A DNA stretch of 64,000 bases, from positions 4,074,386 through 4,138,385 of the forward strand of contig CM055062.1 of NCBI GenBank assembly GCA_029204045.2, read 5' to 3'. Both the position numbers and the translations under genes were made by a program. This document shows positions 33,877 to 46,708 of this stretch, piece by piece (positions within the stretch are counted from its first letter, which is position 1; every line of letters begins with the position of its first letter). Source of the DNA: Tillandsia leiboldiana. Lineage: Eukaryota; Streptophyta; Magnoliopsida; Poales; Bromeliaceae. The notes under the pieces were generated by a model. It was not told the DNA's origin, made no database searches, and was given only the letters and a program-made list of their open reading frames with translations.

Positions 33877-36058
33877 ATGTCCTCTTCTCATCAGGGTGCA
33901 TCATTTGCTCCCCTAAGATTTAAATGGCTATGGAGAACTGAATCACCACTGAACGCTCAATTGCTTAGTGATATTCCACCTGAGATAGAATTATCCGATT
34001 ATCGAAAATTACCAAGCTCTGGCAGTGAGAGCCCATCTAGCCTTCTTAATGGTGAAGGTCTAAAGGCCAAGCCAATCGCTGATTTAGATGTGTTCTTTGA
34101 AAGGCTTTACGATTACTACTGCGAAAAAGGTCTATGGTGCATCATAGTTAAGTGGATAGTAGAGATACTCTGTGTCATTTTCATGGTATGTTTTATTGGT
34201 TTTTTCTTATTACTCCTTGATTGGAATGCCCTACGAAATGCAAAGTGTGGGATTGATGCCGTTGAGGCAGGAGAAAAGCCTTGCGATCTGGCAAAGTTCA
34301 TTAAGAAGCAACCATTAGTTCCCTTCACATTTCCCAAAATGGTTATTGTGGGATGCATGGTTATTCTGACATTATATGGGCTTCTCAACTTTCTCAAGTT
34401 CTTCGTACAGTTACAGAACACAGTGCAAATTCGCCGATTCTACCGTAACTGGTAATGCTTCTTTTTACTATTCCTTTTCAAATTGACGGGGACTATTATT
34501 AATTTAGAGCCACTGCTTTCTTTTCCCTCGCACAGTCTACATGTTACGGATCGTGAGATACAGATGACGGCTTGGCCAAGAATTCTGGAGAAGGTTGTTC
34601 GACTACAAAGGTCACAGCAACTTTGTGTTGTCAAGGATCTGTCTGAACATGATGTGGTGATGCGGATAATGCGCAAGGAAAACTATTTAATTGGTATGCT
34701 CAATAAAGGAATCCTCTCGTTTCCGATTTCTCTGTGGGTCCCAGGAGTTGGTCCAGCTGTCAACTCCCGCATAAATGGAAGGAAAAATCATTTGATACTC
34801 CCAAAGACTCTCGAATGGACATTAAATTGGTGCATATTCCAAAGCATGTTTGACAGGTAGGAATATACTTTTGAACATCTAGTTTCACGTGCACTAGGTT
34901 TAGTGCCTCTTTGTTATCTGGGGCTTCTCCAAGATTGTTGTGTTATTAAATTATTAGAAAAGGCACTAACAAGTCGCCTCTCAAAATGGTCCCAACAACT
35001 TCGTACTGTTGTAGAAGTAGAAATTTTAAATTAGAGCCGGTGTTTGAAAAGGCGCGAGGTGCAAAAAGGCGCAAAGGCCTTTTGCAGCCTAGACGCGAGG
35101 CTCACGCCTCAAGAAGGCAAGGCACACTTCTAATAAAAATAAAATATTCTTAACAAGCTTAGTTTAAATTGATATTTTACATTAAAAAAATTCCAAAATA
35201 GCCCTACAAAAACAAAATAACCATAAAAAAATAAAGAAATCACATGTATAAATATTCTCAAACTAAAAAGAAAAAAATGTCTCAACTTTCAACTTAAAAA
35301 CGCTTGATGCCTTGTTGCCATTGGGGGAAGAGAGAACGACCAAGAAAAAGAAAGAAAATGTTCAAATTAGAATTTTTTTTCAATCTCTTAACATTTTTGA
35401 ATATATATTGAAAAAATTTAAGACCGAAAAATTCAAACCCTAAACCCATTAAATTTAAATATCACAAGGTTCGTTTGAGGCGCTGAGGCGCGCGCTTTTC
35501 AAACACTAATTAGAGTTTTTACTTTTGGGGTTTAGAAGCTCATTGCAACTTACTAGTGCAGCAAAAGCTTGAGTTTTTTCTTGCCAAACATTTAAATGCT
35601 ACTTGTCTGAGTAGAGAATCTACTCTTGAAGCCAGGCCAAATTGGCACATAGTCATTGTGCATGCTGATTTGCCATTTCTATAGTGTCCATTTATTTTTT
35701 CAACTTCATCGGTGTGAGTTTGGCTGTTGTTATGTTAGTGTGGACTTGTTGTAGAATTGATGTGAACATTTGGTACTTTATGTTTGTGTTGTGCTTAGCT
35801 AGTTAGGTAGAAGCATTTGTTCTACTTGATGCAAGAGTTGGTTATCGGACATCCCCTACTGGTTCAGAACCGAAAATAGAAAACCACGGAAATACAAGGT
35901 TTTCTTCTACCTGTTAAAATCTGTTCGGAACAAAATTTTGTAAACCGGTATAGTTGACCATATTCAAAGAGCCAAACAACAGATGTACCCTGTCTTGATC
36001 AAGCATGTAACTTATCACTCCTAATTGGCATTGAAAGGCTTTAAAATAGTCATTAGTT

Positions 36059-36089
<31 letters not shown>

Positions 36090-39000
36090 AACTTCTTGTA
36101 TTTGGATGATGCTTTTTGGAATGACTAGTTTTAACTAGCAAACGTAGATATCTAGTACAATACTGAGCTAGAATTCTTTTGGAAGCACACACACCTTGGC
36201 ACTTCCACTGTTTTGAACTATGCATCATCTTTAAGAGCTGTGCATCTTGCCTGTGCTTTGAGATCTATGTTCACAGGCTTCAAAATGTGCAGCCCGATGA
36301 AGCACATCAATCCCTAATTTCTATTGGCTATTTATTTATGGGTTAAAAAATAGGTCCAACTTCCTATCCCATTGTAGACCTAGGAGACTAATAAGTTGAG
36401 TTGGGTGAGCTCAATAAGTTGAGTGGGGCTGCGGTTCACAATAGACCTAACGGCAAGAGGCCCAACAATAGATCTAACGTCCAGGTGGATTGAGTTCAGT
36501 CGAGACCCGTGGGCGCTGTGTCTATACGCTTTAAGTGAATTGGTTGCGTATTTCTAATAGCTCGAGCTTTTGGGATTACTGGTTAGCGCCAACGATCCGA
36601 CAATTTCTAGATAGCCGCAGGGTCTCAAAACAATCAGAATGCTCCAAAAATGGCAACATCAATCTTGTTGCATCCAAAGCATTCTAACTTGGCTGCTTCC
36701 TTGTTCCTCTATATTTAGAGCTTGTTCTCATAAAAGTGATTGTTTGATCGTGGATTTGAATATTTTTTGTAACCTTATCAGCATTAAGTTCGTGCTGAAG
36801 AAAGATTAGTATGCTATTAGTACCAAAAATATCGTGAATCATGAAGAGGTAAAATTCACCATGATGATGTCACATGCTTGGGCTGAATTGCTTGTTACTC
36901 TGACTTAATACTTGATTAGTAGTATGTCACCATATTTGTCTGTAGTAAATGGTCTCTTCGTAAGTGCTTTTGTTTCTTGTCTAATGCACAAAAGTTTCTT
37001 TATGTCATAAATTTTAAACTTGAAACATGAAATTGTAAATACTGGGCTTTACTACTGCTGCATTAGAAGAATGCAATCACCTCTTTTTTTTTTTTCTTTT
37101 GCATCAATAACTTTCCAGTTATCTTTTGGATGAGACCTGGGGTCCTTATTCTCTGTCCTCTTGGACTAATTGTGGGTTTTTTTTTTTTTCTTTGTGCAGC
37201 AAATTCTGTGTTCGGAGGGATTTTCTCACAAACCCATTTTTACTTAGAAATAGGCTTGTGTTCCTTGGAGTAGGGATGCTCCTCATATCACCATGTCTTG
37301 TTATATTCATGCTGGTATATCTATTTCTAAGTTATGCTGAACAATTTTACAATCACCCAAGCACTGCGTCATCTCGAAGGTGGTCAAATTTGTCAAAATG
37401 GATCTTGAGGGAGTTCAATGAGGTGCTTATCTGAAGATTAACTTCATTTTCTCTGTGATTGCTTCATATTTTATATTACTATTTCTTTAGAGATGATTAA
37501 ATCTCCGTGAGCTGTGGTGTGCTGCATTTTAATGGAAGATAAGTAAAAATTAGAAGTGTATTAGGCCAATCTTATAGATGAGAAAGGCTTGGATGATGGA
37601 GGACTCATATAAGTTGATAACTTGTTTTCACTACTATAGGAGATCAGATGTTTATTTACACATATTTTAGTTGAGAGTTTGTTATATGTTCTTTACGTTA
37701 GTCCCATCTATATAAATTTGTGGCCATGGAAGTTCTACTTTTTCCATTAAAATTTCACAGTAGCTTTCTGCAGAAATAAAGCTTTGATTGGAGCTTCTGC
37801 TTCTATGGTCTAGAAGCTTATTTGTTTTTTCTACTTCCTAACTAATCTTATTATGTTTCTACTTTGTATTCCAGGTTAACCATCTGTTCAAACATCGGCT
37901 TAACAACAGTGCAGTCCATGCCTCAAACTACTTGAAGCAATTCCCATCTCCTCTTATCTCCATTATTGCGAAATTCATCTCTTTTGTTTCTGGTGGCTTT
38001 GCCGCCATTTTAATCATCGTAGCAGTCTTGGACGAATCTTTGCTAGAGGGGCATGTGAGTCTGTTACTTTGTCTATCTTGTTATTTACCTGCTGAAGTAG
38101 TACATATATATCCATGTGGATTTATCATTTTACATATATACCTTTGTAAGCCTAAATATTTTTATATGCCCTTCACTCAATTTCTCACCTATATACTATG
38201 AACAAAAATACCCCTCTTTAACAAATTTTATCTGATATATAACCAACTTTCTTCTGAATTGGATGCCTTTTTTTGAGATTTTATGGATTTTTATCTGTAA
38301 ATAGAAATGTTTGCAGTTTATAGCTGTATATCTGTATATATGATATTTTCCTAGAATATATAAGTAAAAGGCCCTTCATGATATAAGTTGGAACTTGTTA
38401 ATTTTTTTACAATATTAAAACTACAGATATTTGGCCGAAATTTGTTCTGGTATGCTGCTGTTTTTGGGACGGTGACAGCTATAAGCCGAGCTGCTGTGAG
38501 TGATGAGCTCCAAGTTCTTGATGCGGAGGGAGCAATGACCCTTGTTGTCCAGCAAACTCATTATATGCCAAAGAGGTGGCGTGGCAAAGAAAATACTGAT
38601 CTAGTGCGAAGAGAATTCGAAACATTATTTCAGGTGAAGTCATTTGTTATTGATTTATATTGTTAACTCAGTATCTTTTTTGAGAATGTATTAGAATAGT
38701 GCCCTAATTCAATGGTTTAACCGAGCATCAGTTTACTAAACTTGATACTGGCATCCTCTTCTTTTGTAACTCCGAGAGAGCACTAGTACGATAGTCTAAT
38801 TTATTTGCTATTTAGTATTCAACTTTGTTGAGCTATTCTTTCTCACATTGTTGACAAGCTTCTAGATTTTTTTGGTCATCAAGAATGGCTAGCCAAAAAT
38901 ATTAAACAAAAGAAACGTTAAACAGAAAACTTGTATATTTTATTTCATTGCTGCAGTGATAATTCAATTAAAGAGTTTTAAGTACCCATCAGCACGGGCC

Positions 39001-42000
39001 GTATCTACCGTGTCGTACCATGCCAATATGATATTGGCACGATACAGCCCCTGTGCCGATGATACAACTCAAAATCCTCTTTTCTTCAAATTATTAGGTA
39101 TTTTTCTCAATAAAGTTCAAAAGATTTGATAAAGATATATAATAAATAATTAGAAAATATTGTTGTTAAATAAAATAAATATTTCATGCCATTATTTGTC
39201 AGCACGCATGTATTTTTTTTATCGGCACTCATTGGCAAGGCCCGGCACGCACCGTGCCGGCAAGTTTTCGGCACGACCCCATGCCACAACACTTAAAATC
39301 CTTATAGATTATGAGTCTATGGAACCAAAAAAAATAAAAACCTCCTCCAACCAAGAATTTAAGTGTCATGACACTGGATTGTGCCGACAACTTGATGGCA
39401 TAGTATTGCATGCTCGTCATGCTTGGGATGTCAATGGGTACGAATACCAAAATTTTATCCGAACTCGAATCTGAACAGGGAGGGTTTACCCGATGCTAAA
39501 CAGAAATGGTTTCGGATACAGGTACAAAATAGCGAAAACCCAATGGATTTAGGTTCCGGTATGGATTTTGTCTGTACCCGATCTATAATAGATTTTACAT
39601 TATATAATATATATGAATGTTTAATGTTATATTTGAATTTGTATTTTGAAAATTTAGATTTTAATATAATATGTATTGAAATATGGTAAGAGAAATGATT
39701 GTTTTGGGATTGGGGTTTGGGTTTCGGTTTTGGTTGTTGGGTTTGGGTTCGAGTTTTTGAAAATCCGCCCCGAATCTGACCCATTGACATCCCTAGCCGT
39801 GCTGATTTGTGCTGGTCATGGCATGAAACATGAATTTTCTTTCGCACTAATGTATTCCAGTTGCTTATTAAATTCTCACTATGTTACTCTTTCGGGGTAA
39901 ATGGCTTTTCTTAATCCTCAACTGCCATCGAGATCTGACAATAGTATGGGAAACTATATTACTCTATGCTTTTTATGCTCATAGATGTGCTACTTTTTTC
40001 AGAACGGCCTTGTATGAAGTGACAAACAGGACTAAAAATTTGTTTTTTTAAACTATAAACGCAATTCAATGCTCATCTTCCTGCCTTTCTCACATTTTGA
40101 CTAGTGTTGCGTTGTTACTTGTGCAGTACATTTTGGATCAAATTACTAAATTTTTCTTTTTCGAATTTGAGGTTTCATATTTTATGTCAGTAAGTGTGGC
40201 TATTGTTTTGCTTTCGCGGGTTAAAATGCCATGATAATAATAAAGATTATTTTGTTATACAGTATACTGGAATGATGTTACTAGAAGAGATGGCCTCAAT
40301 ACTCATCACTCCTTACTTGCTAATATTTGTGGTACCAAAGGTGCGCCTCGGAGCCTTTTTATTGAGGGTGTCTGATATCAGACCTTGCTATAGCTTGTTA
40401 TCTAACTATCTTTGTTATGATGTCACAGAGGGTTGACGACATTTTACGTTTTGTTTCGGACTTCACCGTTTATGTCGACGGAGTTGGCGATGTTTGCAGG
40501 TTAGCAGCCTTTTCTTTTCTTTTCCTTTTCTTTTCAGAGTTTGCGAAAGCTTTTATTCTCACTTAGAGGTCATTTCTATTAGCTCTAAGTTGATCTTTCG
40601 CTTTATTCTTGTAGCTTGAGTTTGTTCGACTTTGAAAGACACGGAAATAGGAGCTATGCTTCTCCATTTGGTGCAGTTAAATATATGAGGAGTTCCCAGG
40701 GGAAAATGGAGAAATCGTTCTTAAGGTATAGTTTTACTTTGCCGCACCATCTATAAGAATTTCAGCCGCATAGCCCTAATTTCCATATTTCATACAATAT
40801 TAATAAATATTAGATAGTAGGTTAGAAAACTTATTATAAAGCATTTTCTTCCGCAACGGATTAAAACAATATAATTGTTGTTCTAAATGTTATTTTGAAC
40901 TTAATTTCAAAATTAAAACAACATGTCATACAGTATTTAGATAGTAGGTTAAAAACTTATTGCAATGTCAAATACCGTTTATTTTAAGATTAAATCTGGT
41001 TTGTAGTTTGTGGGACCCTTATCAAACAATGTCAACTTTCGGATGAAGGCTATAATTTTGGTCCTGAGCATTTGTATAAAGCTGTAATGCTATATAGAGT
41101 TCTGAGAAATTTTTATAGATTTTCTTTTTCCCTTAGCTGTATATGTATGTTATTTCATTCTTTGGTTATTTCTATTTTATTTTATTTGATACTTTTTTGT
41201 AATACAGCTTTCAGAGCACCTATCCATCCTGGGAACCAAGCGTGCACGGTCGAGGATTCCTCTCCAACCTCCAGAAATTCAAAGAGCGAAAAACGCGCCA
41301 CACATCAAATCAGGAATATTCGACAAGTCAAATGCACCGGTTCTCCTCAACAATTCGAAGCCAAGGCGATGATCTAATCTGCAGATTCCCCTCGAGGAGC
41401 ATGCGCCCGCCTGGCAACTCTGATTCACTGTGGTCTCTAAATTCGGATCAAAGAGCTCAGCCCTATCTGCTGGACTGGTACTACACTTCACCGCCGGCAC
41501 ATGCGGACAATTCAGAGGAATCCCCTTCGCCGCCTAATGAAGCAGCAGTCCGAAACAAACCGCTGTCAGAAATAGAAGAAGAGGATGACAGTTGGCCCCC
41601 ACGTTTCTCCGATCGGGTTCAGAGCCACTTGGAGGCTTCCACATCAAATTCTTTCCTCAGAAATGAAGTATATCATCGCCGCGACCTAGAACTGCATTCC
41701 CTTAATAAGTGGTGGGACCGCACTGTTCCCCAATCGTCCGACCCTCAAACCAGCTTCCTCGAGCCCCCCGTCTTCAACCCTCACAGTACACCGAACCACA
41801 ACTTTAGCCATCATAGTGATGATGTATCGTATCGAAGCATGGAGGAGCAAGAAGAGAATGACGGTGGCGACGGCGGGAGCGACGGAGGATGGCCAAACTT
41901 CAACTCCTTGTCGAGGACGAAATATATAGAAGACTCCGACCGAGAGGAAGAGTTTGGCTTACATTTCGCCGATGGCCCAGAAAGGAACGAGGGTTCGAGC

Positions 42001-42081
42001 AGTCGGGTAAATGATATTTACGGCGGGCCGCTGGTAAGCCTCCCTGTAAGGATAATACCTAGAAGCAACGATCCCGTTTAG
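33877..42081 (+). CDS. ATG9: Autophagy-related protein 9 (ATG9), nine coding exons
   Basis: ATG9 is the multi-spanning lipid scramblase of autophagy; its vesicles seed and feed the phagophore with ATG2. Coding exons: 33877-34451, 34536-34856, 37200-37422, 37875-38054, 38427-38633, 40263-40340, 40429-40499, 40615-40725 and 41208-42081, all with GT-AG borders and matching phases, giving 879 residues (Arabidopsis ATG9 has 866). The start is the ATG in AAAATGTCC; the family N-terminus FKWLWR and SPLNAQLLSDIPPE follow. Visible family text includes GLWCIIVKWIVE, VVKDLS, MRKENYLIGMLNKG, LEWTLNWC, STASSRRWSNLSKW, FGRNLFWYAAVFGT and HYMPKRWRGKEN. Hydrophobic segments lie at about 88-114 and 155-178, with more in exons 3-6. 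The tail (about 589-879) is Ser/Glu/Asp-rich and looks disordered. Introns 2 and 5 carry transposons. Codon 192, split by intron 1, reads Cys where Arabidopsis has Ser. Confidence 0.95.
35037..35507. mobile_element. hAT-like MITE in ATG9 intron 2, 471 bp
   Basis: The ends CCGGTGTTTGAAAAGG and CTTTTCAAACACT pair. A perfect 8-bp duplication AATTAGAG flanks it (35029-35036 and 35508-35515), the length expected for hAT elements. Both ends are rich in GGCGC/GCGCC words and the middle is AT-rich. Confidence 0.85.
36063..36089. repeat. (GCT)9 microsatellite in ATG9 intron 2
   Basis: Nine uninterrupted GCT triplets, non-coding here. Confidence 0.95.
38990..39840. repeat. GCACG-rich repeat in ATG9 intron 5, split by a younger insertion
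   Basis: 38990-39423 is rich in GGCACG, CGTGCCG and similar words, with a TGCCAATAT-G-ATATTGGCA palindrome at 39021-39039. Similar text (GCCGTGCTGATTTGTGC) resumes at 39796 after a hAT-like insert. Its transposon class is not clear to me. Confidence 0.5.
39424..39795. mobile_element. hAT-like MITE nested in ATG9 intron 5
   Basis: The ends TGGGATGTCAATGGGT and ACCCATTGACATCCCTA are inverted repeats of a widespread plant hAT type. The flanks GTCATGCT and GCCGTGCT match at 5 of 8 positions, a decayed duplication. Imperfect GGTTTGGGTTT repeats lie inside. Confidence 0.7.
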
Positions 42082-45000
42082 GTTTTAAGGATTAAATTAC
42101 TGTGAAAAAGACTACACAAATTTGTTTCAGTAGGAAAGGTTTAGCAACAAAGAAAGGTGGTGTTCTTACACAGTGGAGAAGTTTAAGTAGCCAGACTGTG
42201 TGGGAGGAATCTGCTATTCTTTTGTACATAAATTCATTGCTGTCTAAAAATGTTCTTTTATGGTTGTACACTTTCTGTTCTAATCAAACACTGGGAAATT
42301 AATATAGCCTTTAGCTCTGTTGCATTACAGTATTAAACATTAATTGTGCAGTACACTTTTTTGAGGACTAGATTTTTCCATAGATTTCTAAACTACATGT
42401 TACACAAAATAATGGCATAAGTTGGGATCTCTCATTGATGTTTTAGATGACGAAAAGAAATAGTCGAATTTACGAAATAAGTGTGCAAATTTGTGGTCTT
42501 CATTGTCAAATTTTCTCTTTGTACATGTTCAGGTGCTGTGTGATAGTGAAGCATGAAGACTATATTGGAAATATTTGGATGCTGTTTATATAGATTTGAA
42601 TAACCTATTTCTTATACATCAACAATTCATTGTCTCCGAAAACGAAATCGAGTCTTCGATAACAAAATCGAGTCCCGACACTGGGGAACTTGAAGTTTCT
42701 GCAAAAGTTTTGTTTTAAATAGGCACCGTATCCTTTTGGTTACAATTTTAATTCATTTCAAAATATTTCAATTGGTACGCCAGAGAAATAGGCCAATTCT
42801 ATTTTTTGTTTAATTTCTCGTGGTAAAATTTTCATCAATACGAGTCAAGGGAGTAGACTCGGAACCTCAAATTTCCATATAAAGGACATGATCAGAATAA
42901 AGACCCTCTTTAATCTCAATTCTGATTGATTGAATATCTCTCGTAGTGAAGGAAGATGAGACAATTTATTCTAAAAAATCTCCGATGAAAGCTACACATA
43001 ATTTTTATTTTTTTCCTATCGAATCAGTCATGATCACTACCTACATTTCGAAGTGTTTAAAGTTTAGGATAATTTCTACCCTTTATTATCGAAAAAAGTT
43101 TTTAGACCTTATGTTTTCCAAATGCTTGGCTCCATGATTATTACATCTCCGAATAGAAGAAGTGGAAAGACAAAGAGTTATTAAAAAGCTACGTTAAGCA
43201 TACTTATACATCAATTTCTATCAGCTTAAATTTCTATTAACGGATTGTTGTGTCACGTAGGATGAAAATAGAGAATCTTAAGTTTAAAATCTTATCAAGC
43301 TCCTTAATCTTTTTTAACTTCCTCTACTTTGATTCAACTGCATGTCTAGGGCTATTCACAAAGTTATCAGGTGATAACATATACATAGAAAAAAAAAAAA
43401 TCAACTATTGCAAAATCATAATGAGTTCTTAATTATATACACTCTGAATCAACTACATCACCTCAAAAAAAGATAAATCAGGGGTTTAATTCCTGAATCT
43501 CACCTCAAAAAAAGATAAAAGAAGTTTTTTTTTAAAAAAAAAATTGAATTATCACATTTTGATTCAGTTTATTCAACTTTATTATAAGATGAATTGGATA
43601 AGCATCCAAATATTAAAATTCAAATTCTTGATTCTATATTTCCATATCTATTCAAAATATTAAACCACATTCCACCAACCAATACTTAATTTTAAAGGCT
43701 AAATATTTCATTTTATTTTATTTATTTTTTATTTTATTATTTCTTTTTTGTCATTTGGATGATCTGGTGAGCATCATTTTCTTATTCACACTCTTTCTAC
43801 GAAATTTCCTAATTAAATTTTATTTTATTTATGATGAAGTTTCCTACTTGAAGTCCTCATTAGCTGTTGTCACCAATGCATTAACTAAAATTGTACAAGT
43901 CTTAGACCTTGATACAAGGATTGATGTGATTTTAACAAAATATTGAAAATTAGTTTATATATTAATGTTCCATTTCTCATCTCATTTTATATAAATTCTG
44001 AACTCAAATAATAGAATTTACAAGTAGTAACAAATTTTTATGGAAAATAAAAACAAAGAGCTTAAGATAACAATATACTTTTCTTTTTCTCTCTCTTTTG
44101 TGGTTTTCCTCATTCGTTTTTTTCTTTCCGATTTGTCTTCCTCCGCCTCACCTTTTTTTTTCTCCTTTTCTTCTTCCGCTTCCTTTCCATTTTTATTATC
44201 ATGTATAAAATATTTTTCTTCTCTCGAAAAGATCATCATTTGTCATGACCGATACAGAAAAGATCAAGAAACAAAGAAGAAAGAAGAAGAAGAGATATAT
44301 ATTTGCATTATTTGAGATAAAAGTTGTATCGTTTGAGATTAAATAGCTAGCATTAATTAAAACTATTTGAAATAAAATTATACCATATAAAATAGAAGTT
44401 GCCCTGTTTTCTTAAATAGTTTTAAATGGTAAAACTTAGGTATTAAACAATACAACTTTTATTTTATATGATGTAATTTAATTTTAAATAGTTTTAAATA
44501 ATACAAATTTTATCTCAAACCGTGCAATTTTGTCTCCTTATTTCGTCTGCTTTTTGGCCTTTCTTGTAACGGTCACAACACACGATGGTCTTTACAGGAG
44601 AAGAAATTTTTTTTTTTCTTCCACCCTTTATATATATATTCTTTTGCTATCGCGCCCCTTCTCTTCCTTTGTTGTAGTCGTCGCCCCCGCCCCAACACTC
44701 TTTCACTCCTCGTCGTCCTCAAATCACACGGCACTCTCGTTGCCGTAGCTATCGCTATCGCTATCGCCATCGCCGTCCACAACTGCGCGATCCGTCCCAG
44801 CCTCACTTCTGTGATCTATGACATATCTAAGCCAGCGTCGACGGATATGTGAGCGAAGTAAGAAAGTGGAGTACGACATCGACATTAGGACGGTGGAGAC
44901 GGAGAAGGAACAAAAAGCAGAAGGAGAAACAGAAAAATAAAAAAAGAACCAAAATGAGAAAGACAAAGTAAGAGGAGAAATATAAATGAGAAAAAAAAGA

Positions 45001-45135
45001 GTGAAAAATAAATAAAAATATTTTCGTCAATTCACTAAAAATTCGAACTGAATCAAAACGTAAAATTGATAATTTTTTTATGGAAAAAAATCTAAAACAT
45101 GTGACAATAAACAAAATGCATTGCACTAAGGAGCT
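42082..45135. other. Intergenic DNA downstream of ATG9
   Basis: ATG9 3'UTR text probably runs to about 42300. Afterwards the sequence is AT-rich. AAATCGAGTC is repeated near 42645 and 42666, and CACCTCAAAAAAAGATAAA near 43460 and 43501. 44040-44300 is a pyrimidine/purine-biased stretch giving spurious Lys/Glu-rich frames; 44744-44772 holds GCTATC hexamers. No gene is supported. Confidence 0.5.
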
Positions 45136-45144
45136 TTTAGATAT

Positions 45145-45311
45145 GGTAAAAACTTTTTGTACATTCCATTTGGGATGTATATTTTATATTCCATCCATTC
45201 TAAGATGGAATGAATTTTACTCGTCACTTCAAAATGACGAGTGGGTCAATGCTCATCCTAGGATGGGCATAATGTAAGATATACATGTAGGATGTATAGA
45301 TAGTATTGCTC
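45145..45311. mobile_element. Mutator-type MITE, 167 bp
   Basis: Right end TAGTATTGCTC; inner TTGTACATTCC/GGATGTA arms, a CCATTCTAAGATGG hairpin and CTCGTCACTT/AATGACGAG. The flanks TTTAGATAT and TTTAAATAT match at 8 of 9 bases. It is an older, more AT-rich subfamily. Confidence 0.75.
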
Positions 45312-45761
45312 TTTAAATATTTCTCATATATCTTCTTACATGTATAGTATTATATATTCTAAATTCAAAAATTGAAGGTACATTTTTCACTCATTCATGT
45401 TAAAATTTCATATTCAAAATAAAGTTCGGACTGAGAAATTATATTATTTAGATCTCATAGAACTTGCAAGATGAATTTTACTTTTTATATTTCCTCACCT
45501 TATTATAACCAAACACCTCCTTAGCTAATTTGGACTAAAATTTGGGATCTGATGATAATTATCGGTCACTCAACTTAGTAGATTTTGAAATATTTGTTTC
45601 TAGATCAATCACTCAACCAATAATATAATATATTTAATTACATATAACACAAAAATATATTACTTTTTTAATATGTCGCAATTGCTATTGTAAATCTGAG
45701 ATGGCAGAAATCAGAAGATTGGACGACAGTGATTGACAAGCATTTCCAGATCGGCTGTATG

Positions 45762-46223
45762 TAAAGGTGGCAATCCAGTTCGCTGTTCGCGAGCCAGCTC
45801 GTGTTCGGTTCGAAATGTGCTCGAGATCGAATCGCTCGTTTAGTAAACGAGCCGAACACGAGCCGAATTTTTCAACTCATTTAATAAACGAGCCGAACAC
45901 GAGCTGGGGTCAGCTCGCTCGTGTTCGACTCGATAACAGCTCGAATATATATTACTATTTAGATCTTAGGCCATCAATTTTTTATGAATTTTAATTATTA
46001 GATTAAAATTTTAATTTTTTAATTTTCTTTCAACTTTATACCTAATAGTATGAATGAAAATCAAACTTGTTGTTCGCGAGCCAGCTCGTGTTCGGCTCGT
46101 TAATACGAGCCGAATTTTTCAGCTCGATATTTAAACGAGCCAGCTCGTGTTCGGCTCGTTTATTAAACGAGCCGAACACGAGCCGACCCCAGCTCACTCG
46201 TGTTCGGCTCGTTGACACCCCTA
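45762..46223. mobile_element. hAT-like MITE with CTCGTGTTCGGCTCG repeats, 462 bp
   Basis: The ends TAAAGGTGGCAATC and GTTGACACCCCTA fit a common plant hAT type. The flanks GCTGTATG and GTTGTCTG agree at 6 of 8 bases. Many direct and inverted copies of ACGAGCCGAACACGAGC fill both arms, so it can fold into a large hairpin. Confidence 0.75.
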
Positions 46224-46413
46224 GTTGTCTGTGTGGTTTTCTTCACTTTTCAAAACTTTCAAACTTGGCCTCCTTTTACCGACAACTAATAAAAAAAGAA
46301 TGATTATTGGCTACACCTCCACTTGCATCAAAATTTTGCTGGTTCTCATGCATTAATAAGATGTCAATAAGAAGGGATATCCAAAAATTTATACAAATTT
46401 GAATTTGAACGAA

Positions 46414-46559
46414 GCGAATTTATTCAATATTTTATGAATATAAAATAAAAATTTTGAAAGATTTGGATTTGAATATAAATTTTGCGAGTGAATTTATTCG
46501 ATATTTTATGAATATAAAATAAAAAAATTGAAAGATTTGGATTTGAATATAAATTTTGC
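46414..46559. repeat. Two-copy tandem repeat, 72-74 bp
   Basis: 46414-46485 and 46486-46559 are near identical (GAATTTATTC...TTTGGATTTGAATATAAA). Possibly part of a decayed element. Confidence 0.8.
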
Positions 46560-46708
46560 CTATATCCGATTTGATCCGAATCTAATCAGAACCCAAATTG
46601 ATTATATATATATGCTACTATATTATTGATAGCATTAAGTCATTGGTGCTATTAAGTTCTTAATTTTTGGATAAAAAAATATACGGTTAAGATGATAGTG
46701 ATTCCTTT

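Noticed and set aside
34116..34421. Antisense frame across ATG9 exon 1
   Set aside because: Shadow of the conserved coding exon; no family resemblance.
42102..42302. 66-codon frame directly after ATG9
   Set aside because: It lies in the 3'UTR, starts without context, and has no recognisable similarity.
44018..45126. Lys/Glu-rich and Phe/Ser-rich frames at 44018-45126
   Set aside because: Low-complexity purine/pyrimidine bias on both strands without domain signal.
45762..46223. CRISPR-like array from repeated CTCGTGTTCGGCTCG words
   Set aside because: The repeats are both direct and inverted, unevenly spaced, and bounded by hAT-type ends in a plant genome.
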